Shown here one piece after another: positions 9,597 to 16,773 of a DNA stretch of 64,000 bases (position 1 is the first letter of the stretch; every line of letters starts with the position of its first letter). The notes under the pieces were generated by a model. The model saw nothing but the letters and a program-made list of their open reading frames with translations, had not been told where the DNA came from and searched no databases. The DNA comes from Lachnospiraceae bacterium M18-1 (lineage in GTDB: Bacteria > Bacillota > Clostridia > Lachnospirales > Lachnospiraceae): positions 124,001 through 188,000 of the forward strand of contig KE159612.1 of the NCBI GenBank assembly GCA_000403295.2, in the 5' to 3' direction. The position numbers were made by a program, and so were the translations under genes.

Positions 9597-10730
9597 TAGT
9601 AGAGGATGTTATGAAGGATACTCTTATAACTCATGGTCATCCTCGTGCGTTTTTAGGTGCAGCATGTTATGCCTATGCGCTCGAGTATCTTTTGAGGAAA
9701 GAAACTGTTCTAGAATATGGTGAACTTGTTGCTGCTGTAATAGATGGTCAGAATGTTTGGGGGGCAGTTCCAGATTCGGATATCTTTGAAAAATGGCTTA
9801 ATATTGCCCGGCAAAATCTTGAATATGACTTTTTGACAGAATGGAAAAATGTCTGCGCCCGAATGATAAAACAACTTGAATTTATAGGAATTTCGCTAAA
9901 AAAAGGGTTAATTCTTGATGATACAAAAGTACTGACGGAGTTAGAATGCTTCGATAAATCAAATGGTGCCGGAGATGTCGCTATATTAGCTGCCATCTAT
10001 TTAACTTCGAGATATGCCAATAACCCTTCTCTTGGAATAAAAATCCCTGCGTTCTCATTTGGCGCTGATACCGATACCATTGCGTCTATCACAGGCGGAT
10101 TATTGGGAATGCTTAGCGGAACAGATTGGATCCCGACAGAATGGAGAAAAGTTCAAGATTATAACTGTCTCATTCAAATGACGGAATTACTAATGGCAGA
10201 CAATAAAAAGGAAGCTACCAAGAAAGAAGTCGCAGAAGCAAAAACTCAAAATAGTCAATGGAATGCTACACCTATTGGCAAAATGCGATTTATTGAGTCA
10301 AGTAGTGTTCCAAATGGAAAAAAAGGTATTGTAATAATCAATAAGTGGCAGACTATACTTGGGCAAACTATATATACAAAGACTTTTCAGCCTAAAAATA
10401 TACCTACACAATCTCATCAATCAAAAGAAATGGTATCAACGCCTCAACAAGTTATGACTAAAGAATCAAAAAAATTCGTGCTGAATTCGATGTACATATC
10501 AGAATTACTTGGAAATCCAGAATTTAAAACGAATATTACCATAGGCAAAGTTTTGAAAATTATTGAAGATTTGATCGATGGCAAAGAAACAAGCAAAAAT
10601 CTTTCTAAAAAATATAAAGTTGATCAACTATTTGTAGAACAAATAGGAAAATATGTAACAGGTCTGAAAGATAGTAACCGGATATAATAGTTTTATTAAA
10701 TTGCTGTTTATTTTAATAGAGGGAGATATT

Positions 10731-11723
10731 ATGCCACACTCAAATATACTTATGTATACTACAGAAGATGGAATCACAAAAATAGAAGTAACATTCGACC
10801 ATGATACGGTTTGGCTTTCTATAGATCAGATGGCTGAATTATTTCAACGGGATAAAAGCGTAATTGGGAAACATGTAAGAAATATTTTTAAAGAAGGAGA
10901 ATTAGCAAAAGAAGCAGTTTGGGCAAAATTTGCCTATACTGCTTCTGACGGCAAGACTTATCAGGTAGATTTTTATAATTTAGATGTTATCATTTCCGTT
11001 GGTTACAGGGTAAAATCTCTTAGAGGAACGCAGTTTAGAATATGGGCTACTTCTATTTTGAAGGAATATATGAAAAAAGGGTTCGCCTTAGATGATGAGC
11101 GTCTTAAGAATCTTGGAGGTGGAAACTATTTTGATGAATTATTGGCTCGTATCCGTGATATTCGTTCTTCTGAAAAAGTGTTTTGGAGAAAAGTTCTGGA
11201 AATATATGCAACAAGTATTGACTATGACCCAAAAGCAGAAAGTTCAATTTTGTTTTTTAAACAGGTACAGAACAAAATGCATTGGGCGGCTCATAAGCAC
11301 ACAGCGGCAGAAGTAATCTATTAACGGACAGATGCAGATAAATACAATATGGGATTAACCTCGTGGGCTGGAAGAGAGATTAAACGTTCTGATGTAGAGG
11401 TTGCAAAGAATTATTTAAACGAAAAAGAAATAGATGCGTTAAATAAAATCGTTACGGCGTATTTAGACATTGCGGAAGTTCATGCCCTGAATCAAGAACC
11501 AATGTATATGAAAGACTGGCTGGAAACAATTGATGACTATTTGAAAATGACAAGAAGGGATATTTTAACTACAAAAGGAAACGTTACTCATAAACAGGCT
11601 CTTGAAAAGGCGCATGGAGAATACGACAAATATCGGAAAAAGCAGGAGGATATCCTTTCTCCGGTGGAATGCCATTTCCTTGAAAGCATAGAGGAATTAC
11701 AGGAATTGGAAGATAAAAAATAA
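10731..11723 (+). pseudogene. rhuM: RhuM-family protein with a nonsense codon
   Basis: The 330-residue RhuM-family frame starts at ATG 10731 (GAGGGAGAT upstream). It contains WLSIDQMAELFQRDKSVIG (a DNA-binding-like helix pair), YNLDVIISVGYRVKS and RGTQFRIWATSILKEY, and continues after the stop with NMGLTSWAG and DVEVAKNYLNEKEIDAL. The only defect is TAA at 11322-11324, in frame, where relatives typically have Glu or Lys (EVIY*RTDADKYN): one G-to-T or A-to-T change. RhuM proteins are common in bacterial accessory islands; their function is unclear. It follows the split glycohydrolase gene. Confidence 0.8.
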
Positions 11724-11736
11724 TTTTTTGTCGTTG

Positions 11737-12065
11737 GCTTGACATACAGGTGCCTGATATCGTGTACACGTATCCGTTTTGCTCCCGATTTTTCACATTG
11801 ACGTTTCAGTGCCAGCCGTACAGCGTGAATGGTTATTGGCAAGAGCCGATCAGAGTTTTCTAATCCGTAAATCCGTTTCATGTAATCACGAAGCTGTATG
11901 CTTAAAAAATTAGGAACCGTAATGGTTCGGATGCTGTTTGTAGTTTTTGGTGTAGTAATTATGTCCTGCTTATTGATGCGATGAAATGTTTTGGTTATAT
12001 AAATGATATTTTTTTCAAGGTCTATGTCTGCCGGCGTGAGTGCCAGGAGTTCTGCTTTTGTCAAG
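11737..12065 (-). pseudogene. C-terminal half of a tyrosine integrase (remnant)
   Basis: Minus-strand frame: AELLALTPADIDLEKN, then TTPKTTNSIRTITVPNF, then RIRVHDIRH, where it breaks off before the His and Tyr of the active site. It belongs to the ICE/phage integrase type with GELLALTPAD after the first catalytic Arg. The matching N-terminal half, ending TGMRCGEIL, lies at 20347-20949 on the same strand, so the two may be one gene opened by about 8.3 kb of inserted DNA. The four overlapping residues use different codons, which weakens that idea. Confidence 0.72.
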
Positions 12066-12128
12066 TAAAATCTAAAAAAATGTTTTTTGATCAATGAAAA
12101 AGACACCGTAGTATTAGCCTCTATGGTG

Positions 12129-12160
12129 CCCTTGTTATGTAAATCTTTACATAACAAGGG
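12129..12160. repeat. 32-bp near-perfect palindrome beside the RIT element
   Basis: CCCTTGTTATGTAAAT pairs with CTTTACATAACAAGGG with only the central base pair mismatched. It contains TTATGTAAA, the same motif repeated in the RIT ends, and lies 2 bp outside the left end. It may be an old recombination site or part of the target. Confidence 0.7.
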
Positions 12161-12162
12161 GA

Positions 12163-12247
12163 AAGTAAAGAAATCCGTTATGTAAAGAAATGTCCGACAA
12201 AGCCTAAAATTAAGCAATTCCAGCAGAGATTTCTTTACATAATAATC
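12163..12247 (+). repeat. Left terminal inverted repeat of the RIT element
   Basis: It starts AAGTAAAGAAATCCGTTATG and ends ATTTCTTTACATAATAATC. It matches the reverse complement of 15509-15593 at most positions, with differences concentrated in the central 30 bp. Confidence 0.85.
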
Positions 12248-12282
12248 CGCTGTATCATGGAATGGAAAGGAGGATCTGTTCT

Positions 12283-13527
12283 ATGATTACAGATTTAAAA
12301 ACATTAATTGATACTTGCAAACAGGAACTGCATGACAGGGAATACCACGCACACCACGCCGACATTCTTATAAAAGAGTGGGATGCTGTTTTACAATGGT
12401 TTTCCCATAGGGGTGTTTCCGAGTTTGGACAGGACATTGGCTATAAGTACTGCGATGAGGAAATCGGTTCCCACATCATTGTTAAGGGCATGTCTTCCAG
12501 GCAGAAAAAACGGCTCCGGGCCGTCCGGATGTTGCTCTCTTATCAGCAGGCTGGCGATTTTGAGTTCCGGACACCCCGTGTCGAACGGACTTATGATGGT
12601 GAAACCGGACAGCTCATTCTCCAGTTTTTTCAGCACGAACGCATGATTGGGCGGTCAGAAAAAACGATTGCATGCAGGCAGATAGCCTTATATCATTTTA
12701 ACCAGTACCTGACCGGACACAGCCTTGGATTCCCGGATCTGGATATCGATGCCATTGAGGGCTTTTTTAAGGCAATGGATTATTCATTGTCTGCCCGCCA
12801 TACCTGTGCCAACCATTTAAGGCAGCTGTTCCATTACCTTTATGATTATGGATATACGCCTACGGATTACGCGCTGTTTGTTTTGAAAGACCAGTACAGG
12901 GATCAGTGTAAAATCCCGACAACTTACACGGAGGATGAAATATCCAGAGTGTTATCTGCGGCAGAGCGTTCCTCCGCCATTGGCAAACGCGACTACCTGA
13001 TCCTTCTCCTTGCAGCCGAGTATGGCTGGCGTAGCGGAGACATTGTCAGCTTCCGGTTCTCCCAAATAGACTGGGACAGCAACCGGATATCGTTCCGTCA
13101 GGACAAGACGGATGTTCCGGTTGAATACCCGCTGCTTTCATCTGTTGGCAATGCCATCATTGATTACCTTAAGCATGGCAGGCCAAAGTCAGATGCCCCT
13201 GAGGTCATCGTTTCAGCCGAGGTTGGAAAACACGGGACACCGCTGAAGCCGCCGACCATCCATTCCATTGTGTGCCGGTATATGAGGGAAGCAGGCATCT
13301 CCCACTGGAAAGAGAAAAAACACGGCCCACACTCACTGCGGCACAGCCTTGCGTCAAACATGCTGAAGAATAACGTATCCATGCCGGTGATCGGCACTGT
13401 GCTGGGGCACCAGAGGACGGAAACCACAAAGATTTACCTCAAGGTGGACATTGGAAAACTTGCCCTGTGCCCGCTGCCTATGCCTGCGCTTGCCACCTCC
13501 CATTATAAGGGGGTGACACTGGGATGA
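12283..13527 (+). CDS. ritA: RIT tyrosine recombinase A
   Basis: This is a 414-residue tyrosine site-specific recombinase. Active-site motifs: first Arg in EYGWRSGDIV, HGPHSLRHSLAS (H-x-x-R) and LGHQRTETTKIYLKV (His and the nucleophilic Tyr). The N-terminal SAM-like core-binding domain covers about residues 125-210. The start was taken at ATG 12283 because AAAGGAGG lies 8 bases upstream, not at the upstream in-frame ATG. Its stop overlaps the ritB start by 4 bases (ATGA), showing translational coupling. Confidence 0.9.
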   Translation: MITDLKTLIDTCKQELHDREYHAHHADILIKEWDAVLQWFSHRGVSEFGQDIGYKYCDEEIGSHIIVKGMSSRQKKRLRAVRMLLSYQQAGDFEFRTPRVERTYDGETGQLILQFFQHERMIGRSEKTIACRQIALYHFNQYLTGHSLGFPDLDIDAIEGFFKAMDYSLSARHTCANHLRQLFHYLYDYGYTPTDYALFVLKDQYRDQCKIPTTYTEDEISRVLSAAERSSAIGKRDYLILLLAAEYGWRSGDIVSFRFSQIDWDSNRISFRQDKTDVPVEYPLLSSVGNAIIDYLKHGRPKSDAPEVIVSAEVGKHGTPLKPPTIHSIVCRYMREAGISHWKEKKHGPHSLRHSLASNMLKNNVSMPVIGTVLGHQRTETTKIYLKVDIGKLALCPLPMPALATSHYKGVTLG

Positions 13528-14501
13528 ACCGACCGAAATTTATATCCGGCTTTGCAGAAGAGATCGACCGTTACCTTGATTACAAAACTGCAAGCGGATA
13601 CAAGGAATCCAGCTTCACATTTATCCTCAGGCAGTTTGACCGTTTCTGCGCCGGGCGGGGCATCCGGGACGTCTCTTTCTCAAAGGAGGACGCGGATGCA
13701 TGGTCTGAAAAGAAGGAGACAGAGGCATCCACTTCCCATTACGCAAGGGTAAACAAGGTCAAGTGCTTCCTAAAATATCTTGGCTTAAAAGGATACGACG
13801 TATACCTTATGCATGACGTATTCTTCCGGGCAACGGATTTCCAGCCCCATATTTATACGGATGATGAAATCCTCCGGTATTTCCATGCCGTTGACACTTA
13901 TACTTCTGAGCGAAGCCGGATGGACGCAGTCCAGTTCCCGGTCCTGTTCCGGCTCCTGTACTGCTGTGGCACCAGAATTAATGAGACACTCGGCATAAAA
14001 AAGAAAGATGTTGACCTTGAAAACGGGATCATAAGGCTTATGGAAACGAAAAACGACTGTGAGCGGTATATCGTTCTGGATCCGGAAATAAAGAGCCTGT
14101 TTGAGCAGTTTTCAGATAAATGTTTTTATCTTTTCAGTGATGATGACTATATTTTTCCATCTGCGGCAGGGATAAGGAGAAAGGAAAACAGGCTTTACGA
14201 TATCCACCGCATGATCCTGAAACAGGCCGGCATCCCGTATATCGGAGGGGGACACGGGCCAAGAATACATGACTGGAGGCACACATTTGCTGTCAGGGCA
14301 TTTAAACAGATGGTTGACCAGGGGATGGACATGTATGTGGCACTCCCCGTGCTTTCAACCTATCTGGGCCATAAGACAATTTACGCTACAGAGCGGTATG
14401 TGCGGCTGACAATGGAACTCTATCCGTACATCGGGGAAAAATGCAGCGCAAAGTTCCAGCGCGTGTTCGGAAAGGCGGCTGATCTTCATGAAACAGACTG
14501 A
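13524..14501 (+). CDS. ritB: RIT tyrosine recombinase B
   Basis: The 325-residue tyrosine recombinase has catalytic motifs CCGTRINETLGI, RIHDWRHTFAVRA and LGHKTIYATERYVRL. It overlaps ritA by 4 bases and ritC by 14 bases. In RIT elements the three recombinases are thought to act together on the terminal repeats; here all catalytic residues appear present. Confidence 0.9.
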   Translation: MNRPKFISGFAEEIDRYLDYKTASGYKESSFTFILRQFDRFCAGRGIRDVSFSKEDADAWSEKKETEASTSHYARVNKVKCFLKYLGLKGYDVYLMHDVFFRATDFQPHIYTDDEILRYFHAVDTYTSERSRMDAVQFPVLFRLLYCCGTRINETLGIKKKDVDLENGIIRLMETKNDCERYIVLDPEIKSLFEQFSDKCFYLFSDDDYIFPSAAGIRRKENRLYDIHRMILKQAGIPYIGGGHGPRIHDWRHTFAVRAFKQMVDQGMDMYVALPVLSTYLGHKTIYATERYVRLTMELYPYIGEKCSAKFQRVFGKAADLHETD

Positions 14502-15510
14502 TTTTGCCATCTGCCTTAACCGGTTCCTTACGGATTTCCTTGTAAATAAAAAAGGATGCTCGCCCAAAACCATTGATTCCTACCGGTATGCGTTTATCTT
14601 CCTTCTGGATTACTATAACGAAGTCATCGGCATCCCCGCAGATCAGATGACGATAAGTAGCCTGACTTACGAACGCCTTCTCGGTTTCCTTGACTGGCTG
14701 CAGTCTGAAAGAAAGAGCGGCATAGCAACGCGGAACCAGAGACAGGCAGCAATAAACAGTTTTATCCGTTTCCTGATGTATGAAAAGCCGGAATTCCTAA
14801 ATGAATACCAGAAAATCCTTGGGATTCCTGTAAAAAAGGCGCCGCAGAAAGAAATATCATATCTGAAAACAGATGGCGTTTCTGCATTAATGGAGCAGGT
14901 GGATACACGAAAAGCAGACGGCCTGCGTGACTACGTCATGCTGATGCTCCTGTATTCCACCGGCATCCGCGTCAGTGAACTGACCGGCATCCGGGTAAAG
15001 GATTTATCACTCCATGAACCGCGCACGCTTCTGGTACATGGCAAAGGAAAAAAGAGCCGTTACGTTCCCCTGATGAAGGATTCCCTCCCCATCATACAGG
15101 ACTATTTGAAAATGATGGGCTACCAGTCACCGGAAAAGCTGGACGAATGGCTTTTTATAAACCACATGGGCAGGCAGTTCACCCGTCAGGGTGTGAATTA
15201 TATCATCAAAAAATATGGCGCCATGGCCCGTGAGAGTTCGCCGGACCTGATCCCGGACAGCCTCAGCCCACACAAAATGCGGCATACTGCCGCCATGGAA
15301 CTTGTGGATTCTGGTGTCGATCTGATCTACATAAGGGATCTGCTCGGCCATGTAAGCGTCAAAACCACAGAAATTTATGCCAAAACGGATGCAAAGCTCA
15401 AGCGTGAAGCCATTGAAGCAGCAAGCAGGGAGATTGTTCCTCACGAAGATGCTAAGTGGGACAGCGATGATGACTTGAAATCCTGGCTTAAATCATTTAA
15501 TAAGCATTGA
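14488..15510 (+). CDS. ritC: RIT tyrosine recombinase C
   Basis: The 340-residue tyrosine recombinase resembles XerC/D. Motifs are YSTGIRVSELTGIRV, SPHKMRHTAAMEL and LGHVSVKTTEIYAKT. An N-terminal core-binding domain is seen at about 10-95. The stop codon lies inside the first two bases of the right terminal repeat. Last gene of the trio. Confidence 0.9.
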   Translation: MKQTDFAICLNRFLTDFLVNKKGCSPKTIDSYRYAFIFLLDYYNEVIGIPADQMTISSLTYERLLGFLDWLQSERKSGIATRNQRQAAINSFIRFLMYEKPEFLNEYQKILGIPVKKAPQKEISYLKTDGVSALMEQVDTRKADGLRDYVMLMLLYSTGIRVSELTGIRVKDLSLHEPRTLLVHGKGKKSRYVPLMKDSLPIIQDYLKMMGYQSPEKLDEWLFINHMGRQFTRQGVNYIIKKYGAMARESSPDLIPDSLSPHKMRHTAAMELVDSGVDLIYIRDLLGHVSVKTTEIYAKTDAKLKREAIEAASREIVPHEDAKWDSDDDLKSWLKSFNKH

Positions 15511-15593
15511 TTATTATGTAAAGAAATCCATGCCGGAGCTGCTGCATTTCAGGCCTCGGCGGGCATTTCTTTACATAACGGATTTCTTTACTT
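15509..15593 (-). repeat. Right terminal inverted repeat of the RIT element
   Basis: It begins GATTATTATGTAAAGAAATC and ends CGGATTTCTTTACTT, and is the inverted partner of 12163-12247. It overlaps the ritC stop codon. Confidence 0.85.
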
Positions 15594-15630
15594 AACCTTT
15601 CAATAATACTCTTTTTTATATAGCATCAAT

Positions 15631-16674
15631 TTATTCTTTCTCACTTATTAACTGCCGCAGCTCTTCCTTACTTGGAAGCACCGTTTGATATTTGCTCGCA
15701 AATATCTGATTATTGTCTTCCGGTAAAGTCATTTCTACCACCGCGTCTTTCTTATCCTTACAAATAATGATTCCTATTGTTGGGTTTTCATTCTCTAGCT
15801 TTACTTTCCTGTCGTAATAGTTTACATACATCTGCATTTGCCCAATATCCTGATGCTTCAGCTGACCGACCTTCAAATCAAATAAGACAAAACATCTTAA
15901 CAGACGGTTAAAAAATACCAGATCCACTCTATAATGTTCTTCTTCAAATGTAAACCGCACCTGACGTCCCACAAAAGTAAAGCCTCTCCCCAATTCCAGC
16001 AAAAACATCTGCAAATTGTCTATCAGGCGCTTTTCCAAATCGGTTTCTGAATAAACAGGTTCTTCCGGCAATCCGGTAAATTCCAGAACATAAGGATCTT
16101 TAAAAATATCATCCGGCTTTTCAATCTGCTGTCCTTCCAAAGCAAGGCGCATTACCTCCTCTTTCTCCCTGCTTAATGCAAGCCTTTCATATAAGGAACT
16201 GCCATATTGCCGCCCAAGTTCATCCTTGCTCCATCCATTCCGGTATGCTTCTATTTCATAGAAATGACGTTCTTCTACATTGTTTATACGCATCAGTATA
16301 AGATAATGCGACCAGCTTAAGTAAAACCGCCTTCCCTCTACAGTCATTGGAAGCTGCTCCGAATTTGAAAAGGCTGAATCTGAAATTACATCTTTCGAAT
16401 ATACCATATAGAAACGGCGCATAAGTTTTAAATTTTCATAGGAAAAGCCCCTGCCAAACTCTTCTGTCAGTCGCACGGATAACTCCTGTAGAATATATTT
16501 CCCATAAGCTGCACGCTCGCTACCATTCTGCTCCTCATCTATAATCAAGCGCCCGGCCTCATAATAAGAATAAACCATAGCCATGTTCACTGCCATGCTC
16601 ATCCTACGCTTTGCATCTCGAAATAACTGCACAACCTGGCTAATAAATTTATCACTGCTCTTCTTATCCTGCAT
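15631..16674 (-). CDS. DUF1016 (YhcG-like) PD-(D/E)xK nuclease
   Basis: The protein is about 347 residues long from the ATG at 16674, which is preceded by AAAAGGAG; the longer frame to 16710 lacks a ribosome site. The N-terminal DUF1016 helical domain contains EEFGRGFSYENLKLMRRFY and LSWSHYLILMRI. The C-terminal nuclease domain has YRVDLVFF and LFDLKVG (Asp and Asp-x-Lys of the PD-(D/E)xK core), then GQMQMYVNYYD. Family members are found in defence islands and with restriction systems; this one is next to an Mrr-STAND NTPase but has its own ribosome site and a palindrome upstream. Confidence 0.88.
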   Translation of the reverse strand: MQDKKSSDKFISQVVQLFRDAKRRMSMAVNMAMVYSYYEAGRLIIDEEQNGSERAAYGKYILQELSVRLTEEFGRGFSYENLKLMRRFYMVYSKDVISDSAFSNSEQLPMTVEGRRFYLSWSHYLILMRINNVEERHFYEIEAYRNGWSKDELGRQYGSSLYERLALSREKEEVMRLALEGQQIEKPDDIFKDPYVLEFTGLPEEPVYSETDLEKRLIDNLQMFLLELGRGFTFVGRQVRFTFEEEHYRVDLVFFNRLLRCFVLFDLKVGQLKHQDIGQMQMYVNYYDRKVKLENENPTIGIIICKDKKDAVVEMTLPEDNNQIFASKYQTVLPSKEELRQLISEKE

Positions 16675-16693
16675 TCTAAATTTCTCCTTTTCC

Positions 16694-16720
16694 AATTCGG
16701 TAACTGGCAATTACCGAATT
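16694..16720. promoter_or_regulatory. 10-bp inverted repeat upstream of the DUF1016 gene
   Basis: AATTCGGTAA (16694-16703) and TTACCGAATT (16711-16720) form a perfect dyad with a 7-bp gap, about 20 bp upstream of the DUF1016 start and 54 bp after the preceding NTPase stop. No U tract follows in the direction of transcription, so an operator is likelier than a terminator. Confidence 0.5.
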
Positions 16721-16773
16721 TATAAAATTTTCTATACGACAGACGAAAATCCAACAGGAACGGATTATAATGT

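Larger units (their letters stand above)
7521..10687 (+). pseudogene. ADP-ribosylglycohydrolase (ARH/DraG fold), split by a MITE-IS630-MITE insertion
   Basis: The 5' part (7521-8000) and 3' part (9599-10687) join exactly in frame when 8001-9598 is removed with one copy of the TA target (AKL|VEDVMKD), giving a 522-residue protein. ARH metal-ligand motifs are present in both parts: ATAIGDALGWP and YSDDTQLTLA in the first, FGADTDTIASITGG in the second. A C-terminal tail of about 130 residues has no recognised domain. These enzymes remove ADP-ribose from protein or DNA. Next to a DarT-like gene, it probably reverses the modification. As it stands, the first part stops at TGA 8008-8010, three codons into the insertion, and loses half of the metal site. 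Confidence 0.88.
12163..15593 (+). mobile_element. RIT element (recombinase in trio)
   Basis: Three tyrosine recombinase genes with overlapping stops and starts lie between imperfect 85-bp inverted repeats (12163-12247 and 15509-15593). Each repeat carries two outward/inward copies of ATGTAAAGAAAT and ends with AATCCG spacers. Gene order, overlaps and end structure fit the described RIT class. All three genes are open, so the 3.4-kb element looks intact. Confidence 0.85.
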
